Below, piece after piece: positions 31,937 to 42,720 of a DNA stretch of 64,000 nucleotides. How positions within the stretch are numbered: the first letter of the stretch is position 1; each line of letters opens with the position of its first letter. The notes beneath the pieces were generated by a model. The model had not been told where the DNA came from and did no database searches. It saw only the letters and a program-made list of their open reading frames with translations. A program made the translations under genes and the position numbers. The stretch comes from Bretschneidera sinensis (Eukaryota > Streptophyta > Magnoliopsida > Brassicales > Akaniaceae). The stretch is from positions 50,032,001 to 50,096,000 of the forward strand of contig CM043697.1 in assembly GCA_023935145.1 (NCBI GenBank), given 5' to 3'.

Positions 31937-33254
31937 ATGGCATCAAATAGCTATACCAAAGGGTATTCCTATACTAGGTCTCCTTTGTTCAATGAATCCA
32001 ATTATAACTACTGGAAAAATAGAATGAAAATCTTTAAAAAAAAGGATAAGATTACAATCTATGGAGAGTCATTGAGGAAGGACCTAGAATTCCTACAAAG
32101 GAAATAACTATTGGAGAAATTAATCTTATAATGCCTAAACTCAAAACTAAGTTCAATGAAGAGGATTGTAGAATAATGTCTCTAAATAGTATAGCCACTA
32201 GTATTTTACATTGTGCTTTAGATATCTCTGATTACAATAAAATTTCTGCATATGTTTCGGCTAAAGAGATTTGGGACAAACTACAAGTTACATATGAGGT
32301 CACTAGCGAAGTTAAAAAATAAAAAATCTATATGGTAGTGTCTGAGTATTAATCTTTCAAAATGTCTCACAACGAAACAATTTCTCAAATGCACTTACGT
32401 TTCACTATTATTGTTAATGGCTTAAAGCTTCTTGATAGGAACATTAAGGAGTTTGAACTAATGAGAAGATCTTAAGGTCTTTCCCATCCACTTGGAAAGC
32501 AAAGAAGATAGCCATCATGGAGGCCAAAGATCTCAACAAACTTGATGTCGAAACACTCCTCGGATCACTATTGGCATACGAGATGGAGAAAATGAATCCC
32601 GTTGTCAATGATGATGAAAAGAAGAGAAAAATGATTGTTCTCAAGGCCTCTACAAGCAACAAAGAGGAAGAGAAAGAATAAGAGGATGAGAGCATCGAAG
32701 AAGATGGTGAGATGGATTTAATCACCAAAAGATTTCACAAATTCTTGAAAAAGAGCATGAAACCTTACACAAGGGATACCACTCCAAAAAGGGAACCTCT
32801 TGTATGTTAGAATTGCAAGAAGCCTGACTATATCAAGGCCAATTGCCCAACAACGAGCAAACCATATAAGAGCTTCAAAAAGAAATCCATGATTGCAACC
32901 ATATGGATTGATGACGAAGAAGAAGAATCTTCGGACAGTGAGGTCGGATACAAGGAGATTGCCAACCTATGCTTGATGGCAATCGACGACGAAAATGAGG
33001 TATCAAATTCTTCCCCTTCTAATAATAACATTGTTAGTAGTAGTGAAGAATTAATTAGGGTTATAAATGAAATGCATGAAGAATTGAATAAATTCGATTC
33101 TAGGAATACCACCCTTAAAAAGGAAGTCTCATAAGAAAAAGAATAACTATCTTCCATGCTTTACGATTCTTGTCAAGATTTTCTAAAAAATGAAAATGAA
33201 AATTTAAAGAAGAAAATAATGGAATTGAATAACACCATATTTGGCTTGGGTTAT
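31937..33254 (+). pseudogene. Sirevirus-like gag, broken
   Basis: Begins MASNSYTKGYSYTRSPLFNE at 31937. After a frameshift it continues at 32131 (MPKLKTKFNEEDCRIM, then AKEIWDKLQVTYEVT, gag-type IWDxL). Another shift leads to FPSTWKAKKIAIMEAKDLNK and an acidic region. The zinc knuckle near 32808 reads C-stop-NCKKPDYIKANC: an in-frame TAG sits inside it and the His is Tyr. A coiled-coil-like Glu/Asn-rich tail (LIRVINEMHEELNKFDSRNT) follows. It is truncated by the B insertion. Confidence 0.85.
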
Positions 33255-33544
33255 TGTAATACCCATATTTGTAAAGTAAGCGTAAAGAAGTAATTTAATA
33301 AATATGACATGAAGTTAAAATAATATACATATGCAAAAGAACTAATTTTTTTTTATATAAAACAATTATTTGGAAAAGAAAAAAAATTGGACAGCATGTA
33401 AGAAGAAAAAAAAAACGTGGCAACAGGTGTTGCCAAAAGAAAATGCAATGTTGCATGTAAGATAGCATTGCATTTCGTGGAAAAAAAAAATTTTGGGGGG
33501 GTGGGGGAGTTTGCTGACTGACGAAGTTTTTGTGTGTGTGTATG

Positions 33545-33547
<3 letters not shown>

Positions 33548-33586
<39 letters not shown>
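33548..33586 (+). repeat. (AT)n microsatellite in the element B LTR
   Basis: About 19 AT units, not present at the equivalent site of B0 (near 11090). Confidence 0.93.
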
Positions 33587-33590
<4 letters not shown>

Positions 33591-34349
33591 GAGTTTATTT
33601 TATTTAGTACTTACCAAATCCTATTTGGTTTTCTTCCTTCTACAATTTAAACTACTCTATTTCTCTAAACACTTAGGGACCGAAAGAAAGATTGAAAGAG
33701 TAAAATTTTAAAGGGGTTTACGGGAGAATTTTATAGAGAGTCACAAGAAGTTTTAAGAAAAACACCAAGTAATAACATAAAGTATATTTTTGAAATTTAG
33801 CATACATGAAATTCACAAAATTTAATGTGGGAATTTTCGAAGGGTGTGAATTATGGAAGAATTGAAGAACAAATTAGAAATTTAATATAAATATTATGTC
33901 AGGTGTTGACGAACAACAACCGGGGGAAATTCCTGAGAGGAGCAGGAAAGGCAAGGAGGTAATCCACGGGTAGCTCTAAGTGCTACATGGTGAGTTAGAT
34001 TTACTTTCGGTAATCAAGATAAATAAGAAATATATAGTGATAATATTATAATAAATTATTAACTTATGATTTGGTGCTAGATGAAAAATTGGTTGATAAG
34101 TATGATAGGAATAACAAATGTGTAGAAAATTATTATATGAGAAGTAATATTATTAGAATAATGAGTCAATTTAATAATAAAGGTGATAAATAAAATTCTT
34201 GACGAGCTATGGTTGATGATTTAATATGATTTATGAGGAGAAGAATTTAGTGTAAATTTTCAAATAATAATTTGAGAATAATCAGGATGGCTAATTTAAA
34301 TGTTTGAATACATGCTTGTTTATATATTATTGATCATATGTATATATAT

Positions 34350-34472
34350 GGAAATAAAAGAACCAGGAAGGCAGCCGGAGAGGGCAGTCGGTTTAAATGA
34401 AAATAAAATAATCGAGAAGGCAGTCGATCTGAATGAGAATAAAAGAACCAGGAAGGCAGCCGGTCTAAGATT
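34350..34472 (+). repeat. LTR minisatellite, about three units
   Basis: Units AAAAGAACCAGGAAGGCAGC plus CGGTCT, homologous to the seven-unit array of B0 at 11690-11975. Confidence 0.8.
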
Positions 34473-35258
34473 AACATGTTGACATGTGGGAAGACGTTCC
34501 CAATAATAATAATAACATTTAAATTCATGCATTGAATTTTCTTAAATATTGATTGTTATTACTTGAGATGCTAAAGTGCTATTCATAATTGTAAATTTAT
34601 TGATAGATAAATGAGTCACACAGAGAGATAATTATGCTGAGAAAAAATATGTAAATATGAAATGATGAGAATTATCTGGGTGACTGATTATATGTTGTGA
34701 ACCTTATAATGAGGTAATTATTAGATATAATTGATAATCTCAATATGATGATTAACTATATGAGAAGAACAAATTTATAAAGGATGGGGATTTGATATGA
34801 GTAGTGATAATATAATGTTATTATCAAAATATATGAGATATAGATGAATGAATATTGGAAGACTAATTATACAAACTGAATAATTCTAGTAAGTTTAATT
34901 CACTGAGCTTGTGAAGCTCGCTCTTCATTGTATAATGATTTTAGGTAGCAGGCAGGACAGATAGTTTGGTGAGTTGATATTCAGACGAAGTCATTATCTG
35001 TAAGCCACGTGGTTCACATCCTCAAACTAATGAGAAAATAAAATAAAAATTTATTTGTAAATATTCATGCATATTATATTGTATAAAATGTTTAAGTTTA
35101 GATCTGAATAATGTATCTCCCCTATTAAAGGTTGAAGATTGATGTAAATAATTACAGTTGGTATATTTTTATTATTGCATATATATGTTGTGCTGGGATT
35201 TTCAAAATGTGACAACATTGTCTTGGGGGTGGCCAACCTGGGATGGGTCGTTACAATT

Positions 35259-35271
35259 TTGGTATCAAAGC
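35259..35271 (+). other. Primer binding site of element B (tRNA-Met-like)
   Basis: TTGGTATCAAAGC, one substitution from the consensus TTGGTATCAGAGC, 3 nt after the LTR. Confidence 0.85.
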
Positions 35272-35342
35272 ATTAGGTTTTATGATTCTGTAGACTGCAT
35301 AAGAATTTAAAGAAGTGGAAGATTTAAATAAAGTATATTTTA

Positions 35343-36640
35343 ATGCAGAGTCTGAGGATGACACGTGGATGTGCTAGAGCTAGAGGTAGAGTTTTGAATC
35401 AGAGGGGATGTGGTAGACCTCCAATATTTAGAAGAGCTGAAGCAGAAGGGGAGGTTGAGTTTGTGGTTATTGCAAGGGAGCAAGTTGTTAGTGCAGTTGG
35501 TACTAGTAGAGCTGGGAGAGAATCTGATATTAGGAGGGATGAAATGAGAGAAGCTCTTGATTGTGCTATAGAAAGGATGAATGCAGCTGAAGAAAGAGCT
35601 GATAATTTGTATAAGAGATTTGAGAAGAGGGGTAGAATAGAACATAATGTGGTGAGACAAGAGGTTCATGAGGGAGAAGGTGTGTTTGCACATGAGATAC
35701 AAGGTGATTGTTTTATGAGATTTCTTAGGTTTAAACCCAAATCTTTTAGATGATCTATAAATTCTGTGGAAGCTGAGTAGTGGATTAGACATGTTGAGAA
35801 ATATTTTGAAGTCTTACCAGTGTTAGATAGACAGAAGGTTGTTTTTGCTTCATTTATGCTGGAAGGTGAAGCTTCACAATGGTGGGAGGATATTCTGCCC
35901 AAGGTAAGTACACAGGTAGAACAACCTTCAACTTGGAATAAGTTTAAGGATGAGTTCTTTGCGAAGTATTTTCCATATACCTTTCAGACACAACAAAAGA
36001 GAGATTTTATTCATTTGGGGCAGGATAATTTATCGGTGGCTAAATATGATAGTAGATTCATAGCCCTATCAAGGATTTTACTTGGATTAGTGAATACGGA
36101 GGATAGGAAGTGTAAGAGATTTTTAGACGGATTACACTATGACATTCGCTCTAAACTCTCTTACATGGGCATAGGGAATTATGCTATACTGGTGGATAAA
36201 GCATTACAGATTGAGAAGGATTTGATGAAGTTTAGAGGTAGGAGGGATTGGCTAAAGAGGTCAAGATTTGAGGAACCTAGAGGTGGTGGCAGTATGAGTG
36301 TGCAGTGTGGGAGACCACCCCAGAAGGGGCATTCCTTATCACAAGGAACTGTAGTGCAAAATCATAGGTAAGTAGGATCTGTTGCTTCTATAGCTCAGAG
36401 TAATACCGGTGGGATCCCTAGATTTGAGAGATAAGCTATGGGAAGTTGGAGTTATAGTAGAGGAGTAAGTATGCCACCAAGGAGAGGTGGTAATCTGATG
36501 TATGATCGAGAGCCAAGGGTTTGCCTTAGATGTAATCATACAAGGCATCTGTCTCGAAATTGCCCTACACAGATATGCTTCGCATGTGGTGAGGGATGAC
36601 ACATTGGTGTAGATTGCCCAGTGGGGAAATCTGCTGACAT
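35343..36640 (+). pseudogene. Chromovirus gag of element B
   Basis: One frame from 35343 to about 36600 with stops near 35754, 35778, 36371 and later. It has an Arg/Gly-rich N-terminus (MTRGCARARGR), a probable coiled coil (ALDCAIERMNAAEERADNLY), then the retrotransposon gag domain: WIRHVEKYFEVL, FASFMLEGEASQWWED, WNKFKDEFFAKYFP, FIHLGQDNLSVAKYDSRF. Two zinc knuckles follow: CLRCNHTRHLSRNC (36522-36563, complete) and CFACGEG-stop-HIGVDC (broken by TGA). It lies about 70 bp after the primer site, as expected. Confidence 0.88.
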
Positions 36641-36799
36641 AGGTGCTGAAAGTGTTAGGAGAAGACTAGTGGAGAGAAGTGGTGGATTAGAGAGTGTACG
36701 AGGCAGAGGTAGAGAATCAGTAGCTGAGAGAGGACATGGTAGGCAGTTACAGTCTAGAGATAGAAGAGTCTATGCATTGACCTAATAAGATGCACAAGC

Positions 36800-37250
36800 C
36801 ACTCTGATGTTGTTATAGGTATAATATCTATCCTTAGTAAACCTGCTAGATTATTGATTGATCCTAGTGTAACCTATTCTTTTGCATCTAGTGTTTATAT
36901 GAAATCTATTGATGTTAGTGCTAGTTCTTTGATGCATGCGATTATTGTTGAGGTTCCTATTAGGGATAGGGTTATTATCAAGACAATTTATCGAGGTTGT
37001 GTGATTAATATTGCTGATAGAGAATTTGAAATTGATTTATTGCCTTTAGACATAACAGATTTTGATTTAATTCTAAGGATGAATTGGTTATCTGCATATC
37101 ATGCTTGGGTAGATTGTTTTAGGAAGAATGTGGTGTTCAAGATACCCAGACAAGAGGAGTTTAATTTTCATGGAGAACATAAGATTCTTGCTAACTGTCT
37201 TATTTCTGCCTTAACTGCTAGTAAATGGTTGAAGAAGGGTTGTGAGGGGT
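36800..37250 (+). pseudogene. Chromovirus protease of element B
   Basis: Reads LLIDPSVTYSFASSVYM, where the catalytic DSG is changed to DPS (36860-36868), then LPLDITDFDLILRMNWLSAYHAWVDC, the usual DFDVILGMDWL region. Ser and Gly of the active site are lost, so it would be inactive. Frame 36854-37471 is open and leads into RT. Confidence 0.85.
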
Positions 37251-37520
37251 ATTTGGCATATATGGTGGATTCTAGCAAGGAAAGTAAGAAGTTAAAAGAA
37301 ATCTTGGTAGCGAAAGACTTTTCTGACGTATTCCCTGAGGAGTTGTCTGGTTTGCCTACTAATAGGGAGATTGAGTTTTCTATTGAGGTGGTTCCAAGAT
37401 CAGCACCCATATCTATAGCACCTTATAAAATGGCACCAGCTGAATTGAGAGAGTTGAAAGTTCAGCCTTAGGAGTTTCCAGATAAAAAATTTATTCGACC
37501 GAGTATGTCACCTTGGGGAG
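37251..37520 (+). pseudogene. Reverse transcriptase of element B, N-terminal part
   Basis: DFSDVFPEELSGLPTNREIE, then APISIAPYKMAPAELRELK, a TAG at 37469-37471, and KKFIRPSMSPWG, where element A is inserted at 37521. The other half resumes at 44160. Confidence 0.88.
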
Positions 37521-38995
37521 TGATGAGAGTCATCAAATACATCTTAACAGTACTTAATTGTTATCATTTTAGGGTTGATCTAGGTTTTAATTGCACTTTT
37601 ATATGTTAACAACTCTAAAGTATCATTCTTGGATCATTGATCTATTTCGGTGCATTTTCAGGTACTTTAAGCTCAAAAGAGGAAAAGTTATCATTGCTTG
37701 AGGCACAAAGACTCGAGGCATACTAGAGTGAAGGAATGCTTCCAGAAGGACAAGATATAGGGCTTAAAAGAGCAACAGTTGCTGCCCGCACTGGAAAGGA
37801 GTTTCACTAAATTGCCAGAATTGCCCGTACAGATCAATCATCTTTGCAAATTAAACTGTATCGATACAAGAAGAACCAGGAGATAAGCTATATATGATTA
37901 GAAAGATCCGGAAGTCTATTTTCTGAGGAATTTTATGGTTCGTAAAAATGATTTTTCTAGAGAAAGTTATGGCAGTTTAAGTAGAAAAAGGTCAGGCTGT
38001 GCGGGTTGTGCAGGATTTCAGCGTGAAGGGCATGTTAAGGCTTAAATCCCACATCCCACATCGGTTGGAAACACATTTTTATATCCCACATCCCACATCA
38101 GATTGGAAACACATTGCACTCATGGTATTTCCCTATAAAAGGCCTACTCCACTTCAGCTTTAAGGATCGGAGAATCTGGGATCATCTAAGATCATCAGAA
38201 AGTGAATCTAGAGGGCCTTTAGGAGCAATCCAGAGGGCCCTTAGGAGGAAAATTAGAGGCCAAAGATGATCATTGGGAGGCCCGAGGTAGCTCGAGGATG
38301 CATGAGCCCCATGGCCGGCTAGTCTCCAAGCAGGGCGAAGGGATGAATCCCTAGGTGTAGTTATTCTTATTTTCCTTTATTTGATTCAGTTGTACTTTGG
38401 TATTATTTTCATTAAACATTGTTATGTTTTATTCTTTAATTTAATTAGTAGATTTCTTATTAGTCCAGTGATTGCATGCTTCTTTTCCATATAAGTCTAG
38501 TCATGCTCTTCTTATGTGTATTTGTTTGAGTGTGATTGAGTCCGGTAGACCTCTTTTATAGATTTGTCCATTGCTGCGGTATTGTCATTTAGATATATTG
38601 TCGTCTCTTGATAATTTATAAGTTAGGTCATATGCGCTTGAAAGTAAAGAGTAATTCATATCAGTTACATTAGGGCTTATACATGTGCTTTAATTGAATA
38701 TTTGCCGATTTCCTGTTTGGGATGTGAAACTTGCAATCGAGATAAAAACAATTGAATCAAGTTAGGATTAGGGCAACGAACCTAGGGAGGTTTCCTGGAA
38801 CCTTGTGGTTTCTCCATCATAAATCTATTTACACAATCTCCTTCACACTATTTTCACACAATTCAGATTCTTTCAATCAATCTTTTATCGCTTGTGTTAA
38901 AGTTCACACCTTCTTTTATAGTTAACTTGTTTCCCTGTGGAATCGACACCCCAAAGCTGTGCTACAACTACCGCGTTACACTTTTGGCGTAATTA
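37521..38995 (+). repeat. 5' LTR of element A
   Basis: 1,475 bp, starts TGATGAGAGTCAT and ends GTAATTA (the partner ends GTAATCA). Has the CTAGAGAAAGTTATGGCAGT block shared with G, A' and D. Confidence 0.92.
38035..38142 (+). promoter_or_regulatory. Putative LTR promoter of element A: direct repeats and TATA box
   Basis: Two direct copies of ATCCCACATCCCACATC plus a GGTTGGAAACACATT-like half (about 38045-38115) lie just before CTATAAAAGG (38133-38142). Equivalent sites are 43322 onwards in the 3' LTR and 59136-59148 (minus) in A'. Confidence 0.55.
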
Positions 38996-39000
38996 AATTT

Positions 39001-39018
39001 TGGTGCCATTGTTGGGGA
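39001..39018 (+). other. Primer binding site of element A (tRNA-Asp-like)
   Basis: TGGTGCCATTGTTGGGG, a transition-laden version of TGGCGCCGTTGTCGGGG, 5 nt after the LTR. Confidence 0.8.
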
Positions 39019-39281
39019 AACGCGCTTAAGTACAAGGAAGATTGTCAACTTTTGACATGACAGTAGAAGAACTGTAAATAGTTTTTCTTTTCAGCAGCTG
39101 TAAAGGCGATAACTTCGTTCCTTCTTTTAGCTTGCTGCATTATTATTTTTTTATTTTTCTCTTCTTTCTTTTTATAATATTTTTATTTATTATTGTTTTT
39201 TTTCTAAGTTTTGATTTTCTAATTTTTTATTTATTTATTATTATTTTATTTTATTTATTTCCTCTCTGATTCATTTGGTGC

Positions 39282-40340
39282 ATGCTTAGACCGAAAGATT
39301 TGCGAGGTAGATTCATTAGAGGACCCGAACTAGAATTACCCTCTCCTTCCATGTCCGATATTGAAACCTCGCTTAGATTAAACCATAGTGCACCCTCATC
39401 AGAGAATTTAGAGGATTTTGTTAACATGACCAATAACCCTAATGAGAATGTTACTAGGACACTGTAGGATTACCTCCACCCTACGCGCACAGCCACACCA
39501 TCATGCATCATGTTTCCAGCTAATACTCACCAACTAGATCTTAAACCAGGGATGATTCAATTACTCCCTACATTTCATGGCTTGGATAATGAAAACCCAT
39601 ATGTGCACATTAGAGAGTTTGAGGAAGTAATTGCGACTTTTCATAGTCAAGATGAAACTCATGACATTATGAAACTTAAGTTCTTTCCTTTTGCTTTGAA
39701 GGATAGAGCTAAGAGTTGGCTATACTCACTTAGACCATGATCTATTGGGTTGTGGACTGAGATTACTTGAATTTTCTTTAACAAATACTTTCCCCAACAT
39801 AAGACCAACGCTTTAAAAAGGCAAATCTCCACCTTTGCACAAAAGGATAGTGAGACTTTATATCAGTCTTGGGAGAGATTTAAGGAGTTATTGAGTATGT
39901 GCCTTCACCATGGGTATGAAAGTTGGTGCTTGATGAGCTATTTTTATGAGAGACTTACATATAGAGAGCGCCAATTCGTAGAGATGATGTGTAATGGTGA
40001 ATTTTTGGAGAAAGATCCTGATGAGGCCATAGAGTACCTCAATGAGCTTGCTGAAAAAGCTCACACTTGGACTAGACCTAGTGCTACTGAAAGCACAAAT
40101 AGGTCACGACTTATAGGGAACCCAAATGGTGGTGGAATTTACCATCTTAGGGAAGGGGATAACCTTAAGGCCAAGGTCGAGATGCTCACTAGGGAACTAG
40201 AGGTATTAAAAATTAAGAGCTTAAAGCCAACACACGTGGTTAATCATGCAAAATCTTTTGAACCATGTTTTGTGTGTGGTGTGGTAGATCATCTCGCCCA
40301 AGAGTGTCCCATATTTGCTGAGATGAGATGGATGTATTAG
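39282..40340 (+). pseudogene. Ty3 gag of element A
   Basis: A single frame interrupted by a TAG (39465), a TGA (39738) and another TGA near 39768. It shows the gag domain: PGMIQLLPTFHGLDNENPYV, FFPFALKDRAKSWLYSLRP, ITxIFFNKYFPQHKTNALKR, SWERFKELLSMCLHHGYESW, FVEMMCNGEFLEKDPDEAIE. A complete zinc knuckle CFVCGVVDHLAQEC follows at about 40266-40308. It starts 260 bp after the primer site. The stops are plausible CGA-to-TGA and CAG-to-TAG changes. Confidence 0.88.
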
Positions 40341-40486
40341 GAACAATGTAATGCCTTAGGCATGTACAAGAAGCCTTTGACACCCTTCTCTGATACTTAT
40401 AATCCGGGATGGTGAAATAACCCCAATTTCAGTTGGAAGTCTGAAAACCAGCAGCTTGCACATCCCCTGCACTATATCATGTACCC

Positions 40487-41038
40487 ATGTCTTCTAGGAG
40501 TTCTTTAGAAGACACTTTACATGCTTTTATTGAAGCACATGGGAAGACTAATCAAAGACTTGAATCTTTAATTGTGCAGGTTGTTAAAGAACATAAAGAG
40601 ATAAAGAGCCAAGTGTCCAAGTTAATGAGCTACTTGAGTGTGACTGAGCAAGGTAAGTTCCCTTCTCAAGCTCAGTCCACATCTCATGGTCAGCACCTGG
40701 TGCAACAGAATGTGAAGGAGGTGAATGCCATTGAGACGGTAAGTGGTAAGTTATTACACATCCCAACAATGAAAAAATTAAAGGATGTGGACGAAAGCTA
40801 CCAAGCATACATAATGGACTCATCATGGAAAAGGTCCAGCACCTTAATCCATTGGAGTCCACCCTCACTTATGGCTTCACAAGAGCATATATCGAGCCCG
40901 AATTTGCGGGTGTTACTGATGACATCCTTGAGGCCTCTCAAAAACATACAAGCACCAAATTTAGCAATGAAGCAGTGGCGGGTGCATTCAACCTATGTTT
41001 TTCTAGAATGGAATAAGAGCGTCTGGCTGAAGATGTAA
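40487..41038 (+). pseudogene. gag C-terminal linker joined to a post-protease tail (element A)
   Basis: The first part (SSLEDTLHAFIEAHGKTNQR, then VSKLMSYLSVTEQGKFPSQ and VNAIETVSGK) is the gag end and the usual linker before protease. No DxGAS or LILGRP motif follows. Instead MKKLKDVDESYQAYIMD leads, after a frameshift near 40825, into MEKVQHLNPLESTLTYGF and EPEFAGVTDDILEA (open to 41016). That tail resembles the one after protease in element E (HHTDPLEATLTHNF, KPESEDITDDIFE). The protease core thus seems to have been removed while its tail was kept. Confidence 0.65.
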
Positions 41039-41907
41039 AACTTAGTGCTCATGGGAGGCACCCCACAGTATATCCTTTTACCATTATTGTTTTTCTTTCT
41101 TGTTTATTATTCGCATTTTTTTCTTTTTTCCAGTATTAACTTAGTATTTCCTTTTCAAGGAAAAATGTACGAAGCAGTTCTAATGGTGGAGTACAATTTT
41201 CAGCTTCTGTGCACCTTTGGCTACAAGAGGAGTCTCCTTTACTTTTTCTTTTACATTTAGGTAAACGCAATTTTTAAGTTGGGGGTGGAGGAAACGCATC
41301 TCTTTGTTTCTATATTCTTTATTTCCATATTTTTTTTTCCATTGAACTGCTTGGTGTTATTTTCCTTTTTGTTTGTTTCTAGCATACTTGGTGTTAGCCT
41401 TAGAGTTAATTCACATGTCAATGATATGAGCTTAATTGAGATAGCAGATAGCATGTAGAAGAAGTTAAATCTTGCTTCGGTTTGAAATTAATTTAAGTAT
41501 CAATCTTTATTTGGTTTGAGACTCTAGTTCGTGGTAAGATTGTATGATTAGTCTTAAACATTTAGAGAAATTTTATGTGTGATTATTTTGTGAATATTTT
41601 TGCGGTCTCGACAAGCTCTAGAACTTTCTTGATAACCACTTAAGGCGAATTCCTAGAATGCACATTACTTAGGATATGATATAGGCCATTTTTGAACTAT
41701 TTGAGCCTTTCAAACCTACCATTGCTATATTTATCACTAGTCACCTATTTGAGCCTTTTTCTTGAAGAGAAAATTTGAGCCTTGTTCTTTTGATAAACCA
41801 TTCACTTACCTTCATGAGCCTAAAAATATTTATCCTTACCTTTCTTTTAAAAAACTTAGTTATACACATTTTTTGAGAAGCACTTAAAAGAAGTAAGGAT
41901 GAAAATA

Positions 41908-41957
<50 letters not shown>

Positions 41958-42684
41958 TACCGGCTTTACCACAACCCAAGTACATTAAAGGAGATAAGTT
42001 GGGGATTATGGAAAAGAAAAGAAAAAAAAATGAAAAAGGAGGTCAATGGTCTTATGCCAAAATACAAAAGAAAAGAAAAAGAGAAATGAATTATGGCAAA
42101 GAAGAAGAAAAGAAAAGAAAAGTGGTGACTTATTGAGAGATATGCTCTTAAAAAAATGGTTGAAAGAGTTGGGTGTTGAAGTAAGGTTATCAAGTGCTTA
42201 AAGTAGTTGTGTTTAAAACTAAGAGATTGAGTTCTTTTACTTGTGAATCCTTCCCATTCTTTCTTAACCTTTACCTTAGCCTAACGTTACAAGCTTATTA
42301 AAGACCTATTAATCCAATGTAATGTGATTTTTCTACAATAGTGGAGAGTGGTTTGAAATGTAAGCATATGAAGCTTGTTTTTTTATTGACGTCACGAAAT
42401 TTATCATGTCTTAGAGGCCAAGACTTGTATTCATAAATGTTATGCATAAAATCATCCAGGTGTTCGGATTAATGGTTTGTGGTAAGATGGATGTTAAGAG
42501 TCAATAATGATTTTAAGATTGATGTTTGGATTACTTTTGGATTTGGGTGAAATTTAATGATTCTTTGTGCCGTTTGTTATGTGCAATTTTTAAGACAAAA
42601 TATGAATTACTCTTGGTTAACACTAATATTGCTTTTCATTTACTTTGATTCTCACCGTAGAATTCATCTCTTGTTTTCGCTTGA
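41039..42684 (+). other. Conserved non-coding 3' region of element A
   Basis: Begins within the post-coding motif (41020-41079: GTCTGGCTGAAGATGTAAAA, GGGAGGCACCCC). Blocks shared with G and with A' include ACCACTTAAGGCGAATTCCT near 41637 and CCTTAGCCTAACGTTACAAG near 42275. Also an (AT)n at 41911-41954. No genes; open frames over the AT repeat are artefacts. Confidence 0.7.
41911..41954 (+). repeat. (AT)n microsatellite
   Basis: 22 AT units. Absent from A' at the equivalent position (near 60505), so it expanded after the copies separated. Confidence 0.93.
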
Positions 42685-42720
42685 ATTGCTAGGGACTAGC
42701 AATAAGCTAGTTGGGGGTTG
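42685..42720 (+). promoter_or_regulatory. Pre-PPT hairpin and polypurine tract of element A
   Basis: ATTGCTA-GGGAC-TAGCAAT (42685-42703), then AAGCTAGTTGGGGGTTG up to the LTR at 42721. Confidence 0.83.

Larger units (their letters stand above)
30747..33254 (+). mobile_element. Sirevirus-like (SIRE-type) Copia element, 5' part
   Basis: LTR, initiator-Met primer site and gag on the plus strand, cut at 33254 by the 5' LTR of element B. The LTR end CACCCCCTCTTGGGTTTG and the MASNSYTKG...PLFNESNYNYWKNRMK gag start are typical of Sireviruses. RT and later parts are not found in the window. Confidence 0.85.
33255..35255 (+). repeat. 5' LTR of element B
   Basis: 2,001 bp, TGTAATACCC...GGGTCGTTACA, same family as the B0 LTR. 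Includes an (AT)n tract at 33548-33586 and a three-unit minisatellite at 34350-34472. Confidence 0.9.

Noticed and set aside
32444..33157. Serine-rich minus-strand frames opposite the Sirevirus-like gag.
   Set aside because: Antisense of Glu/Lys-rich gag coding (GAA and AAG codons read as TTC and CTT); no domain.
35340..35792. A 150-codon minus-strand frame.
   Set aside because: Antisense of the chromovirus gag N-terminus.
41907..42089. Open frame with IYIYIYIY and Lys-rich part.
   Set aside because: Product of an (AT)n microsatellite and A-rich sequence.
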